Notes: generated by a model not told the origin, from the letters alone. A stretch of 64,000 bases of DNA from Chryseobacterium gleum (GCA_945888625.1 CAMDAH010000002.1:124001-188000); one strand, 5' to 3'. Positions 40,484 through 49,686 are shown, counted from the first letter of the stretch. Numbers and translations: made by a program.

Positions 40484-41635
40484 ATGGAACAATCGAATAA
40501 TCAGGTAAACAACCACGGTCAGAAAGAACTTAAAATTATTCATTTAAGTAGTGCGCACGGGGATAGAGATGTACGTATTTTTCTTAAGGAGTGTTCTTCA
40601 CTTGCAAAAGTGTATCCTAACCAAGTTCATTTGATTTTAGCGGGTGTAGAGGAGAGAACAGAGGATGGTGTTTCGATTCATTCAGTTGCCAAAGTGAGAG
40701 GGGGGAGATTGAGCAGAATGTGGCGTACAGTCAATGAAGTTTCAAAATTAGCTATTGATTTGAAGGGCGATATTTATCATCTCCATGACCCTGAATTATT
40801 GCGTATTGCACAAAAACTAAAACGAAAAGGAAAAATTGTTGTGTATGATGCACATGAAGATTTACCTCGCCAACTATTGGGAAAATCGTATTTGCCATTT
40901 AAGTCCCTATTTGCTATAATATTTGAGCTCTTCGAAAACTTTATCGTTAAAAAGCTCGATGGAGTTGTTTGTGCCACGCCTTATATTGCCGATCGATTTA
41001 AAAAAATAAATCCCAACACGGTAGCGATTAATAATTTTCCCTTAGTCTCGGAGATTGATTTTAGCGTAGTTGCTACTGAAATTAAGGAAAATAAAGTTTG
41101 TTTTATTGGAGGAATAAGTCAAATCAGGGGAACGCGACAGTTAGTTGAGGCAATGGATAAAACAAAGACCAGTTTAGCATTAGCGGGTGTGATAGATGTC
41201 GCATACATGGAGGAATTAGTTGGACTGAAAGGATGGACAAATGTCGATGCTTTGGGTTTTATAAATCGCAAGCAAGCTCTAAAATTAAAACAAACCAGTA
41301 TTGCGGGCATGGTAACTTTTTTGCCTTATCCGAACCATATAAATGCACAACCGAATAAAATTTTTGAATACATGGCGGCAGGGCTTCCTGTCATTGGGTC
41401 TAATTTTCCACTTTGGAAAGAGATCATTGAAGGAAATAATTGTGGTATTTGTGTCGACCCAACAGATAGTACTGAAATAGCGACTGCCATTGATACGATT
41501 GCAAACAACAAAGAATTGGCCAAAGTGATGGGACATAATGGAAGCAGATTAGTAAAAGAAAAATACAATTGGGCAATCGAAGAAGAAAAGTTAGTACTTT
41601 TTTATCAGCAATTAAAAAACGAAGGGAAAGTATGA
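40484..41635 (+). CDS. glycosyltransferase, GT-B family 4 type
   Basis: 383 residues. The N-domain has HLHDPELLRIAQKLKRKG and VVYDAHEDLPRQLL. The C-domain has PNHINAQPNKIFEYMAAGLPVIGSNFPLWKEI, the usual donor-binding E-x7-E pattern. First gene of a five-gene plus-strand polysaccharide operon. Its stop overlaps the next start (ATGA). Confidence 0.9.
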   Translation: MEQSNNQVNNHGQKELKIIHLSSAHGDRDVRIFLKECSSLAKVYPNQVHLILAGVEERTEDGVSIHSVAKVRGGRLSRMWRTVNEVSKLAIDLKGDIYHLHDPELLRIAQKLKRKGKIVVYDAHEDLPRQLLGKSYLPFKSLFAIIFELFENFIVKKLDGVVCATPYIADRFKKINPNTVAINNFPLVSEIDFSVVATEIKENKVCFIGGISQIRGTRQLVEAMDKTKTSLALAGVIDVAYMEELVGLKGWTNVDALGFINRKQALKLKQTSIAGMVTFLPYPNHINAQPNKIFEYMAAGLPVIGSNFPLWKEIIEGNNCGICVDPTDSTEIATAIDTIANNKELAKVMGHNGSRLVKEKYNWAIEEEKLVLFYQQLKNEGKV

Positions 41636-42888
41636 TGCAATCTGTTTTTATTCGTGCTCGGCAATTATCATGGACTGAATGGGCTTTATTGTTTAACGCC
41701 TTAACCATAATTCATTTAAACTTGGTCCCTTACGGAATTGTTCTTTTAGCGATTGCGGTTTTGATTGACTTTTTGCAGAAAAGAGTATTAGTAGAAGTTA
41801 AAATTTATTCGGTTATCTTCCTTTGTATCCCGTTTATTGTTTTTTGTATTGGTTTTATTAATACCGAAAACTTTGCGAAAGCTTTTGAGGACTTGGGGCG
41901 AATATTGCCATTTATTCTGTTCCCTTTTCTCCTTATTTTTACTAAGTCAAATACGAAGTTAAAGCAGCTACTTTTGCACGTTTTTATTATCGGATTATTG
42001 GCCTATTTTCTTTATCATCTGACCATATCCTTCGTGTTGTTTTGCAGGGACGGTGCTGTTTCCCATTTTTTTTATTCCTCATTAGTGGAAAATACAAATT
42101 CATTTTCTATTTTCAACATGTTTGCGATTACTGCTTTAATGGAGTATTTTTTAAAAAATAGCTTGGCTAAGTCAAGGCATATACTCGTAATCGCAACGCT
42201 GTTTTTTTTGGTCCTCATTCAAATGCAAATGCAGAGTAGGGTTATGATATTGGTTACACTTTTTTCACTTATACTTTTGTTTTTTATTTTTTGGAAGCGT
42301 AAAAAAAAGTGGTGGGTAATTTGTTTATTGGCTTTTTCCGTTTTATTATTTCAGCTTCCTGTTTTTCAAGGTCGATTTCAGTCTGGGATTTCTCAAACAA
42401 ATAAAATTCGTACAAACGTAAAGTTGCCCATCAATCAGGACGATGCTCCTATGCAAGTTGGTGATTGTAATTCTTCAGTTTCTTTACGATACCTCGCGCT
42501 AATTTCAGGATATGAAATTATTGTTAAGCATCCAATTGTAGGAGTTGGCAGTGGGGATTGGCTGGATGAATTGGTGGCTAATTATAAAAAAAATAATCGA
42601 TTATGTAATCTGAAGAGAAAAACAGCTCCACATAATCAATACCTTAGGATATTGATTAAACACGGCTTACTTGGTTTTTCTGTTTTTATTTTCTATTTCG
42701 TTTTTCTTTTTCGAACGGCAATTAAAGAATTTCAATTATCGCAGGTGTCTTTTTTGTTTTGTCTCGTTTTTTCATCTATCGGATATGATTTAATGGATGG
42801 GGGAGCTACTGCTCCGTTTGTTGCTTTTTTTGCGAGTATTTTGTTTTTAAAATCGACGAATCAAATAAGTCATAAAGAGGGTGTTTAA
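41632..42888 (+). CDS. O-antigen ligase/polymerase family membrane protein (second of two)
   Basis: 418 residues from ATG 41632, which overlaps the previous stop by 4 nt; the longer track frame starting at 41569 lies inside the glycosyltransferase gene. About 10 membrane segments, with a periplasmic loop near residues 265-340 (VSLRYLALISGYEIIVKHPI, VGVGSGDW, APHNQYLRILIKHGLLG) typical of the Wzy_C domain of O-antigen ligases. The KHPIVGVGSGDW/HNQYL pattern is clearer than in the 38596 protein and favours ligase or polymerase function. Confidence 0.85.
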   Translation: MMQSVFIRARQLSWTEWALLFNALTIIHLNLVPYGIVLLAIAVLIDFLQKRVLVEVKIYSVIFLCIPFIVFCIGFINTENFAKAFEDLGRILPFILFPFLLIFTKSNTKLKQLLLHVFIIGLLAYFLYHLTISFVLFCRDGAVSHFFYSSLVENTNSFSIFNMFAITALMEYFLKNSLAKSRHILVIATLFFLVLIQMQMQSRVMILVTLFSLILLFFIFWKRKKKWWVICLLAFSVLLFQLPVFQGRFQSGISQTNKIRTNVKLPINQDDAPMQVGDCNSSVSLRYLALISGYEIIVKHPIVGVGSGDWLDELVANYKKNNRLCNLKRKTAPHNQYLRILIKHGLLGFSVFIFYFVFLFRTAIKEFQLSQVSFLFCLVFSSIGYDLMDGGATAPFVAFFASILFLKSTNQISHKEGV

Positions 42889-42906
42889 TGCTAGCTATAT
42901 CGAAGG

Positions 42907-43920
42907 ATGAAAAAAATATCTGTAGTTGTTCCGTGCAGAAATGAGTCAATGTTCATAAAGGAATGTATTGAAGCAATTTATCATTGCAGTCTACCTGAGC
43001 AGATCCAACTTTCCGTTTTTGTTGTGGATGGCATGAGTGACGACGGAACACGCGATAAAGTGCTTCAATTGATAAAGATTTTTCCTTCACTTCATTTGGT
43101 GGATAATCAGATGCAACTCACTCCTTTTGCATTTAATATTGGTATAGCTCAGCAAGACTTTGATTATTTGCAAATTGTTGGCGCGCGTCATGTATTAAGT
43201 CCGAACTATTTATCGCTAGCATGGAGTCAGTTGAATGCTGATGCTGACACATGGTGCGTCGGCGGTAAAATCAATAATAAATTCCTAACGAAAACAGGAG
43301 AAATAATATCCAAGGCAATGGCAACTCGATTTGGTATGGGTATTGGTAATTTTAGAACGCTCGATAAATCTGGTTTTACTGATACGGTTACAAGTCCCAT
43401 GTATAGAGCTGATGTCTTTGATAAAATCGGTTATTTCGATGAAGAATTGACTCGAAATCAAGACGATGATTTTAATTTTCGAATTAGTAATGCTGGCGGA
43501 AAAATTTACTATTGCAACGAAATATCACTTAGTTATTATGTTCGCGCCTCTTTTTCGGGTTTGTGGAGACAATTCTTTCAATATGGTTATTGGAAGGTGT
43601 ACGTTAATAAAAAACATCGTGCAATTACAACCTGGAGACAAATGGTTCCGCCAATTTTTGTTTTATATATTGGTTTAATGCTACTGCCAATAACAGTTTT
43701 ACCGGAATATACTTGGCTAGTTATTCTGCCCCTATTAACTTATGTGCTTTTCGCTTCTGTCACGGCAATAAAAGTAGCGAAATTTAATGTTTTTTTTATA
43801 GTGCTTAAGTCGTTTATTTATTTGCACATAAGTTATGGATTAGGTTATTTAGTTGGGATTATTCATTTTCTCCTACTCAATAAAAAGCCATCTAAAAAAC
43901 AAAAAAGAATGTCCCGATAA
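42907..43920 (+). CDS. glycosyltransferase family 2 with C-terminal membrane segments
   Basis: 337 residues. The GT-A start ISVVVPCRNESMFIKECIEA is followed by VVDGMSDDGTRD (donor/metal-binding region) and a later NQDDDFNFRISNAGG with the catalytic acidic residues. The C-terminal ~90 residues contain two to three hydrophobic segments, so the enzyme is membrane bound. It probably extends the lipid-linked repeat unit. Similar to ExoA/succinoglycan-type transferases. Confidence 0.88.
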   Translation: MKKISVVVPCRNESMFIKECIEAIYHCSLPEQIQLSVFVVDGMSDDGTRDKVLQLIKIFPSLHLVDNQMQLTPFAFNIGIAQQDFDYLQIVGARHVLSPNYLSLAWSQLNADADTWCVGGKINNKFLTKTGEIISKAMATRFGMGIGNFRTLDKSGFTDTVTSPMYRADVFDKIGYFDEELTRNQDDDFNFRISNAGGKIYYCNEISLSYYVRASFSGLWRQFFQYGYWKVYVNKKHRAITTWRQMVPPIFVLYIGLMLLPITVLPEYTWLVILPLLTYVLFASVTAIKVAKFNVFFIVLKSFIYLHISYGLGYLVGIIHFLLLNKKPSKKQKRMSR

Positions 43921-43924
43921 TTTG

Positions 43925-43932
43925 TAATTTTG
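43925..43932 (+). promoter_or_regulatory. possible internal -7 promoter element
   Basis: TAATTTTG fits TAnnTTTG and lies 19 nt before the aminotransferase ATG, immediately after the GT2 stop. It may give separate expression of the last two polysaccharide genes. No good -33 is seen. Confidence 0.45.
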
Positions 43933-43951
43933 TGTTAATTAATTAAACCTT

Positions 43952-45157
43952 ATGATTCCATTCTCCCCCCCACGTATTGACCAAAAAATTGTGGATGCTG
44001 TTGTTGAAACGCTCCACAGTGGCTGGATTTCTACCGGTCCGAGGACAAAGCTTTTTGAGAAGAAAATTACCGAATATTGTGGCTGTAAAACTACGGTTGC
44101 GGTGAGTGCTTGGACAACCGGAATGGAGGTTTTCTTGCGTTGGTGGGGCATCGGTCCCGGTGATGAGGTGATAATACCAGTTTATACCTATTGCGCTACG
44201 GCAAATGTTGTCCTACATACAGGTGCAAAACTAATCATGGTGGATATTAATCAGGATGATTTTAATATTTCAATTGAAAAAATAAAGGCCGTGATTACCA
44301 CTAATACGAAGGTGATAATGCCTGTTGATATTGCCGGTCTGCCTTGTGATTACGAGCGAATCTATGAACTTATTGAGGAATTCAAGCCCTTATTTTCACC
44401 TTCAAATGAAAAACAAGTGCAACTGGGAAGGATTTTATTAGCCTCCGATGCTGCGCATAGTTTCGGGGCGCTGTATCATGGTGTAAGGTCAGGTTCGCAC
44501 GCTGACGTTTCCTGTTTTTCTTTCCATGCTGTGAAAAACTTAAGTACGGCTGAAGGTGGTGCGGTCTGTTTTAACCTACCGGATAGCTTTAATCATGATG
44601 AAATCTATAAGGAATTTTGCATCAAAATATTACATGGGCAATCGAAGGATGCGCTCGCAAAAATGCAGAAGGGTGCTTGGCGATATGATGTATTAGAAGC
44701 AGGATACAAATGTAATATGACGGATATTCAAGCGGCAATTGGTTTGATTGAATTAGAACGCTACCAAGAAAATATGGATCGGCGGGCAGAAATTTTTAGG
44801 CAATATTATGAAGGATTTAAATCGGCCGAATGGGCTATTTGCCCTATTTCTGTTGATGATTCAAGGCATACGTCGTATCATTTATTTCAGCTATGTATTG
44901 CTAATGTAACGGAAGCCCAACGAGATGCTATCATGCATGAGATTTTTGAGCAAGAGGTATCTGTGAATGTCCATTTTCAGCCCTTACCACTCTTCACAGT
45001 TTATAAAAAATTAGGGTATTCTATCGAAAATTATCCTGTTGCGTACGCAAAATATGCTTCAGAAATATCACTCCCAGTTTATTTTCAATTAAGCGATTCA
45101 AACGTACAAACTATCATTTCAGCAGTGAAGATTGCCTATAATAAGGTGATGGGATGA
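43952..45157 (+). CDS. DegT/DnrJ/EryC1/StrS-family sugar aminotransferase
   Basis: 401 residues. PLP-dependent fold type I: SDAAHSFGALYHG with the conserved aspartate, and the Schiff-base lysine in CFSFHAVKNLSTAEGGAV. It makes an aminosugar nucleotide from a keto-sugar nucleotide. Together with the following initiating transferase this suggests an amino-deoxy-sugar such as a bacillosamine-like residue at the base of the repeat unit, which is an inference. Its end overlaps the next start by 4 nt (ATGA). Confidence 0.93.
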   Translation: MIPFSPPRIDQKIVDAVVETLHSGWISTGPRTKLFEKKITEYCGCKTTVAVSAWTTGMEVFLRWWGIGPGDEVIIPVYTYCATANVVLHTGAKLIMVDINQDDFNISIEKIKAVITTNTKVIMPVDIAGLPCDYERIYELIEEFKPLFSPSNEKQVQLGRILLASDAAHSFGALYHGVRSGSHADVSCFSFHAVKNLSTAEGGAVCFNLPDSFNHDEIYKEFCIKILHGQSKDALAKMQKGAWRYDVLEAGYKCNMTDIQAAIGLIELERYQENMDRRAEIFRQYYEGFKSAEWAICPISVDDSRHTSYHLFQLCIANVTEAQRDAIMHEIFEQEVSVNVHFQPLPLFTVYKKLGYSIENYPVAYAKYASEISLPVYFQLSDSNVQTIISAVKIAYNKVMG

Positions 45158-45741
45158 AACGATTTTTTGATCTTCTATTTTCAATTATTGTTTTAGTCTT
45201 GTTTTTACCAATTGGTGTTTTAATTGCTAGTTTAATTGTTTTAGATTCAAAAGGGGGCGTGTTTTTTAGGCAGCAGCGGGTAGGGAAGGATGGTGTTTTA
45301 TTTTATGTCTTGAAATTTCGTTCAATGCACCTTAATTCAGCTATGAAAGGTACACTTACAGTTGGCGATGATGCCAGAATTACGCGTATTGGGTCGCTAA
45401 TTCGAAGAGTAAAACTAGATGAATTTCCACAATTTATGAATGTTGTCCTTGGTGATATGAGCATCGTTGGGCCACGGCCTGAAGTTCCTGAATTTGTTGC
45501 TTTGTATTCCGAGGATCAACGAAAAGTATTATCGGTTAGACCTGGAATTACTGATGAGGCATCTTTGGCTTATTTTGAGGAAAATAAACTATTGGCAACT
45601 TCAACCAATCCAAAAAAAACTTATATTGAGGAAATTATGCCTGCAAAGATTACTATTAATCTAGCGTATTTAGAAAACCGAACACTTTTGGCAGATATTA
45701 CAGTAATTGGAAAAACAATCTTGAGAATATTTCGAGCGTAA
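45154..45741 (+). CDS. initiating sugar-phosphate transferase (polyprenyl-phosphate glycosyl-1-phosphate transferase)
   Basis: 195 residues: a single N-terminal membrane re-entrant helix (FFDLLFSIIVLVLFLPIGVLI), then the catalytic domain with FFRQQRVGKDGVLFYVLKFRSM, DEFPQFMNVVLGDMSIVGPRPEVPE and RPGITDEASL. The short, PglC-like form transfers a sugar phosphate to undecaprenyl phosphate, starting the polysaccharide unit. Last gene of the operon. Confidence 0.93.
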   Translation: MKRFFDLLFSIIVLVLFLPIGVLIASLIVLDSKGGVFFRQQRVGKDGVLFYVLKFRSMHLNSAMKGTLTVGDDARITRIGSLIRRVKLDEFPQFMNVVLGDMSIVGPRPEVPEFVALYSEDQRKVLSVRPGITDEASLAYFEENKLLATSTNPKKTYIEEIMPAKITINLAYLENRTLLADITVIGKTILRIFRA

Positions 45742-45785
45742 GCTATTATTTATGTGTTAATTTTTCAAACACTGTATAATTAATT

Positions 45786-45803
45786 GTAATATTGCAATAT
45801 TAC
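45786..45803. promoter_or_regulatory. 18-bp perfect palindrome, candidate ArsR operator
   Basis: GTAATATTGCAATATTAC is its own reverse complement, centred on ATTGCAAT, the octamer that recurs in the downstream array. Binding by the adjacent ArsR is inferred from position and symmetry. Confidence 0.5.
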
Positions 45804-45840
45804 GATATGACAATATGTTTTGCTTTTTTATAACTTCTTG

Positions 45841-46020
45841 TCGTGTTAAGATTAAAGTTATTTTGGCATATTGCAATAAGACGATTAATGCTATTTTTTT
45901 ATCAATTTGGTTTAAAGTTATATTTAGATATTGCAATGAGACGATTAATGCTACTTGTTTATCAATTTAGTTTAAAGTTATATCTGCATATTGCAATAAG
46001 ACGAACGACATTATTTACGT
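45841..46020. repeat. three 60-bp tandem repeats with ATTGCAAT palindromes
   Basis: The three consecutive 60-bp blocks 45841, 45901 and 45961 align without gaps. Each contains tttaaagtta (attaaagtta in the first), ATATTGCAAT(A/G)AGACGA and, in the first two, ttaatgcta. The palindromic octamer ATTGCAAT falls at 45870, 45930 and 45990, exactly 60 bp apart. The third copy is degenerate at its end. They sit upstream of arsR. Confidence 0.85.
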
Positions 46021-46071
46021 GTCAATTAAATTAAAAAGAAATTTATTTCTTTTAACCAATTAAAAAAATAA

Positions 46072-46407
46072 ATGGGAGCTACAAAACACGAAATTTTTCA
46101 AGATCAAATTAACGAAGAAGCAGCAATTTTTAATGCGCTTGGGCATCCAGCAAGGCTAGCAATTGTAAAGACTTTATTGACTTATAAGACCTGTGTTGGT
46201 AATTACCTGACAGAGGAAATTGCTCTTTCACAACCAACAATCTCTCAACATTTGAAAGTACTGAAAAATGTGGGCATTATCCAAGGAACTATTGAAGGTA
46301 AAACTGTTTGTTATTGCCTAAATCATTCGCTTATCCAAAGACTGCGTGTTTTTGTTGGGGATATGCTCATACAATACGATTTACATCAAACTAATTGTAA
46401 CTGTTAA
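46072..46407 (+). CDS. arsR: ArsR-family arsenic-responsive repressor
   Basis: 111 residues with a winged helix-turn-helix: FNALGHPARLAIVKTLL, then LSQPTISQHLKVLKNVGIIQ (recognition helix) and a wing IEGKTVCYCLN. Cysteines are at KTCVGNYL, VCYC and the C-terminal NCNC; these could bind As(III), but the classical ELCVCDL arrangement is not present. First gene of the ars operon; DUF6428 begins 1 nt downstream. Confidence 0.9.
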   Translation: MGATKHEIFQDQINEEAAIFNALGHPARLAIVKTLLTYKTCVGNYLTEEIALSQPTISQHLKVLKNVGIIQGTIEGKTVCYCLNHSLIQRLRVFVGDMLIQYDLHQTNCNC

Positions 46408-46408
46408 T

Positions 46409-46873
46409 ATGAAATATCTTGAATTTAAAGAATCACTGCAAAAGTTAGAAAGTTTGACTTTTATAATGCCAAACGGAATTTTATTTCCCGCTCATTTTCA
46501 TATCACGGAAGTCGGACGTACGCAAAAACAATTTATTGATTGTGGTGGGGTTGTTAGAAACTCAAGTGAAATAAGTCTTCAACTTTGGTTGGCAAATGAT
46601 ACTAATCATTGTTTATCTCCCAAAAAACTGTTGCAAATTTTGGAAGATACGGAAAGTAAAGTAATACTGCCTGATGAAAATGTAGTGTTGGAATTACAGG
46701 GGCAAACCATCGAAAAATATGCCATTTCGTTAACTGAAAAAGGGTTTTTACTCCTTCCAACTCATACGGCATGCTTAGCCGAAGACACTTGTGGAATTAT
46801 CCCTGAGAAAGCAAAATTAGACTTGGCAAACTTAGGAGGTAAATCATGTTCGCCTGGTTCTGGCTGTTGTTAA
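46409..46873 (+). CDS. DUF6428 family protein of arsenic operons
   Basis: 154 residues from ATG 46409 (MKYLEFKESLQKLESLTFIM); the longer track start lies inside arsR. The sequence resembles the DUF6428 proteins found beside arsR/arsC in Bacteroidota: PAHFHITEVGRTQKQFIDCG, LQLWLANDTNHCLSPKKLL. The C-terminal part is cysteine-rich (TACLAEDTCG and KSCSPGSGCC). It is soluble, with no signal peptide. A role in binding or passing arsenite is possible but unproven. Confidence 0.8.
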   Translation: MKYLEFKESLQKLESLTFIMPNGILFPAHFHITEVGRTQKQFIDCGGVVRNSSEISLQLWLANDTNHCLSPKKLLQILEDTESKVILPDENVVLELQGQTIEKYAISLTEKGFLLLPTHTACLAEDTCGIIPEKAKLDLANLGGKSCSPGSGCC

Positions 46874-46883
46874 ATTTAGTTTT

Positions 46884-47507
46884 ATGTACATAGATATATC
46901 ACTTAAAATCGAAAAATTAGTTACGCAATTTGACTTAATTCCTGTCTCAAGAAACTTGGCTTTGCGTCAATTAGCAACGCACATTTTAAGTCATCGGAGT
47001 CAATCTAGTTCTTTACAGCTTCTTTTTGTTTGCACCCACAATTCAAGGCGAAGCCATATGGGGCAAGTATGGGGGCAGTTAGCAGCGAATTATTATAAGG
47101 TGGAAAATGCCAACTCTTTTTCTGCGGGGACAGAAGTGACAGAACTAAATTCCAATGTGATAGAAATGCTTCAAAAAGTTGGTTGCAAGGTGTCGACTTT
47201 TCAAAAAGTATCAAACCCAGCTTATTTAATTGAATTTGGAGAAAATCAATCGCTTACTTGTTTTTCAAAATTGATGGAACACGAAGCAAATCCAAGGGCC
47301 GATTTCTTTGCCATTATGATGTGTACTGAAGCAGAGGCCAATTGTCCTTTTGTTCCTGGAGCTATAGCCAGAATTGGCTTACCTTTTGATGATCCTAAAG
47401 CTTACGATAACACGCCTATGGTTAGCGATGCTTATCTTTCTACTTTTGAAGAAATTGGCGTTCAAATTCTATATCTTTTTAATCAAATTAAGCATGACAA
47501 CTACTAA
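46884..47507 (+). CDS. arsC: arsenate reductase-like low-molecular-weight phosphatase family protein
   Basis: 207 residues. A 45-residue N-terminal helical part is followed by the phosphatase-like P-loop [14 protein letters not shown] (C-x5-R), with later cysteines in [15 protein letters not shown]. This is the Bacteroidota ArsC type related to LMW tyrosine phosphatases, expected to reduce arsenate to arsenite through a cysteine relay. DPKAYD near the end supplies the family's catalytic aspartate region. Overlaps the acr3 start by 14 nt. Confidence 0.87.
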   Translation: MYIDISLKIEKLVTQFDLIPVSRNLALRQLATHILSHRSQSSSLQLLFVCTHNSRRSHMGQVWGQLAANYYKVENANSFSAGTEVTELNSNVIEMLQKVGCKVSTFQKVSNPAYLIEFGENQSLTCFSKLMEHEANPRADFFAIMMCTEAEANCPFVPGAIARIGLPFDDPKAYDNTPMVSDAYLSTFEEIGVQILYLFNQIKHDNY

Positions 47508-48525
47508 AAGACTTTCTTTTCTAGATCGATATCTCACAGGGTGGATTTTTATTGCAATGGCAATTGGAATTGGAATTGGGTATTTCTTCCCCTCTCAAAA
47601 CCAAAATGTAAAAGAAGAAGTTTTCAATCTACCCCTTGCACTTGGATTAATAATTATGATGTATCCTCCGCTTGCGAAAGTGAAATATGAGTCGATGGGG
47701 ACTGTTTTTAAAAACGTGAAGGTTTTGGTATTGTCGCTGGTGTTAAATTGGGTCGTTGGTCCATTGTTAATGTTTGTTTTAGCGATAACTTTTTTAAAGG
47801 ATCTTCCACATTATATGGTTGGTTTAATCATAATTGGACTTGCTAGATGTATTGCGATGGTAATTGTTTGGATAGAATTGGCGAGTGGAAACCGTGAGTA
47901 TGCTGCAGGATTGGTAGCAATGAATAGTATTTTTCAAGTCTTCTTTTTTAGTTTTTATGCTTTTATTTTTCTTTCGTTTCTTCCAAGTCAAATGGGGATT
48001 GAAGCAACAAATGTTTCTGTCGACATGCTCGAAATTGCCAAAACGGTTGGTATTTATCTCGGTATACCTTTTTTATTAGGATTCACTTCTCGCTATTTAT
48101 TGATCAAGATCAAAGGGGAAGCTTGGTTCACCTCTTCTTATTTGCCTGCGGTTTCCCCCTTGACTTTAATCGCTTTGCTCTTTACTATTATGTACATGTT
48201 CTCGCTAAAAGGAGAAATGGTGTTAGCACTACCAGTTGATGTGGTAAGAATTGCAATTCCGATGATTATATACTTTGTTTTGATGTTTGTTATCAGTTAT
48301 TTAATGGCGAAAAAGTTTGGCGCAAAACAAGATGAGGTAACGGCTATTGCTTTTACAGCGACAGGAAATAATTTTGAATTAGCTATTGCTGTTTGTATTG
48401 GGGTTTTTGGCATCAATTCCGGCGAGGCATTTGCAGGTGTTATTGGTCCCTTGATTGAAGTGCCTGCGCTAATCGTATTGGTGAAACTCGCAAATTATTG
48501 GAATGCGAAATGGAAAAGTAGTTAG
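47494..48525 (+). CDS. Acr3-family arsenite efflux permease
   Basis: 343 residues from ATG 47494 ([20 protein letters not shown]); the longer track start runs back through arsC. Ten membrane helices are expected. [12 protein letters not shown] carries the conserved cysteine essential for As(OH)3 transport, and [12 protein letters not shown] is the second family signature. It exports the arsenite made by ArsC. Last gene of the operon. Confidence 0.94.
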   Translation: MTTTKRLSFLDRYLTGWIFIAMAIGIGIGYFFPSQNQNVKEEVFNLPLALGLIIMMYPPLAKVKYESMGTVFKNVKVLVLSLVLNWVVGPLLMFVLAITFLKDLPHYMVGLIIIGLARCIAMVIVWIELASGNREYAAGLVAMNSIFQVFFFSFYAFIFLSFLPSQMGIEATNVSVDMLEIAKTVGIYLGIPFLLGFTSRYLLIKIKGEAWFTSSYLPAVSPLTLIALLFTIMYMFSLKGEMVLALPVDVVRIAIPMIIYFVLMFVISYLMAKKFGAKQDEVTAIAFTATGNNFELAIAVCIGVFGINSGEAFAGVIGPLIEVPALIVLVKLANYWNAKWKSS

Positions 48526-48706
48526 GTTGATTAGTTAGGAAGTATCAAGAATTAGCCGTGTGATTTCATCGAGATCTGATTATCGTTTATTGTAATTGGT
48601 GAAAAAAATAAAGTAGTGTTGTTCGATTATTATCAGATATTCGTGATTTTTTGTTAGGTTAATAGTGAGTTTTAGTAATTTTAGCAGGATATTCTTTAGC
48701 AAATCT

Positions 48707-49609
48707 ATGAGTAATTGGAATTGGAATTGGTTGGTTATTATTTGTTTCTTTCTGTCGCAATTTGTTTGTTTCGCTCAAGTTGACGAAGAAAGTCAGTTTT
48801 CCGATACGACAGTAATTCCTGCCAAAGTGTTGCTCGTAGTTCCACCTTTTCAGCGGATTTTAGCTGATACTTTATCTATCGGGGAGTTTGATGAGTTGGT
48901 CATCGATTCTTATTGCGCTCGCCAAATGCCTGCCGTGTACGATGCTCTACACTCCTTTCAAACCAGACAAATGGATAATTTTGGTGGGCATTTAAATGAC
49001 AAGGTTAATCTCGGCTTGGAAAATATCCGAAAAAAAGGTTTTAAGTCAGACGTTAAACAGTTTTACATTCAAATTGATCCAAAAACATTAACAGTATATT
49101 GGATTGCGGTTGTTGGACCAAGTACCGACGGTAAGTGTTACGTTAGAGTTGATAGCCGAGGAAGTGCCGGCGGTGGTTTGCCTGCTGTATTGAAACAATT
49201 AAATCGAATGCATGGGTATTACCCGACTTTAGCAGAAGTTAAATTTTATGAGTTAAATGAAAATGTTATAAAATGCTTCAATTGGAATGGCGATACCTTG
49301 AAAGAATTTACCTCCTTCGTCAATATACAACAACATTTTTTTAAATACGCTGACGCTCAAATAGGGTTAAGCATATCGCTCGAGGAATACACAAAAAAAT
49401 ATCCTTTTCATACAAGCGGCAATAATTTACCAGGAACTAAAAATAGACCTCCGGTGACTTACAACTCAAAAAAATACAAGGTTAAGTTAGGAGATACCTT
49501 GTCTGAAATTGCACAAAAATACCACACTTCAGTTGCTAAAATTAAAAAGGCAAACGGGCTAAGATCCAATACCATTCAAATCGGTCAGGTTTTAAAAATA
49601 CCGCGTTGA
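48707..49609 (+). CDS. secreted protein with one C-terminal LysM domain
   Basis: 300 residues from ATG 48707 ([20 protein letters not shown]); the track start is a GTG 42 nt upstream. A signal peptide is followed by about 230 residues of unrecognised sequence (including [20 protein letters not shown]). A LysM domain (about 257-300, [20 protein letters not shown] ... [11 protein letters not shown]) should bind peptidoglycan. The middle region has no hydrolase motif I can identify. Probably a periplasmic, wall-associated protein. Confidence 0.82.
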   Translation: MSNWNWNWLVIICFFLSQFVCFAQVDEESQFSDTTVIPAKVLLVVPPFQRILADTLSIGEFDELVIDSYCARQMPAVYDALHSFQTRQMDNFGGHLNDKVNLGLENIRKKGFKSDVKQFYIQIDPKTLTVYWIAVVGPSTDGKCYVRVDSRGSAGGGLPAVLKQLNRMHGYYPTLAEVKFYELNENVIKCFNWNGDTLKEFTSFVNIQQHFFKYADAQIGLSISLEEYTKKYPFHTSGNNLPGTKNRPPVTYNSKKYKVKLGDTLSEIAQKYHTSVAKIKKANGLRSNTIQIGQVLKIPR

Positions 49610-49686
49610 TTATAAGATTTTTTTAAACTTTAACTTAAAGTTGGAAATGACTATTTTTATACTTTAGCTAAAATAGAATTAAACAA

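Larger units (their letters stand above)
45742..46071. other. 330-bp intergenic region upstream of arsR, carrying operator-like repeats
   Basis: AT-rich spacer between the polysaccharide and arsenic operons. It holds an 18-bp palindrome and a 60-bp tandem array (separate entries). No TAnnTTTG box with a good -33 was found, so the ars promoter is not located. The 63-codon ORF in the track (45843..46034) is a by-product of the array. Confidence 0.7.

Noticed and set aside
45841-46020. Possible CRISPR array
   Set aside because: The repeats are contiguous 60-bp units whose between-core sequence is also similar. There are no unique spacers and no cas genes.
45843-46034. 63-aa ORF with three 20-aa repeats (LKLY..HIAIRR)
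   Set aside because: The repeat period of 60 bp equals 20 codons, so the array keeps the frame open. There is no good start, the translation looks unnatural, and the position upstream of arsR favours operator DNA.
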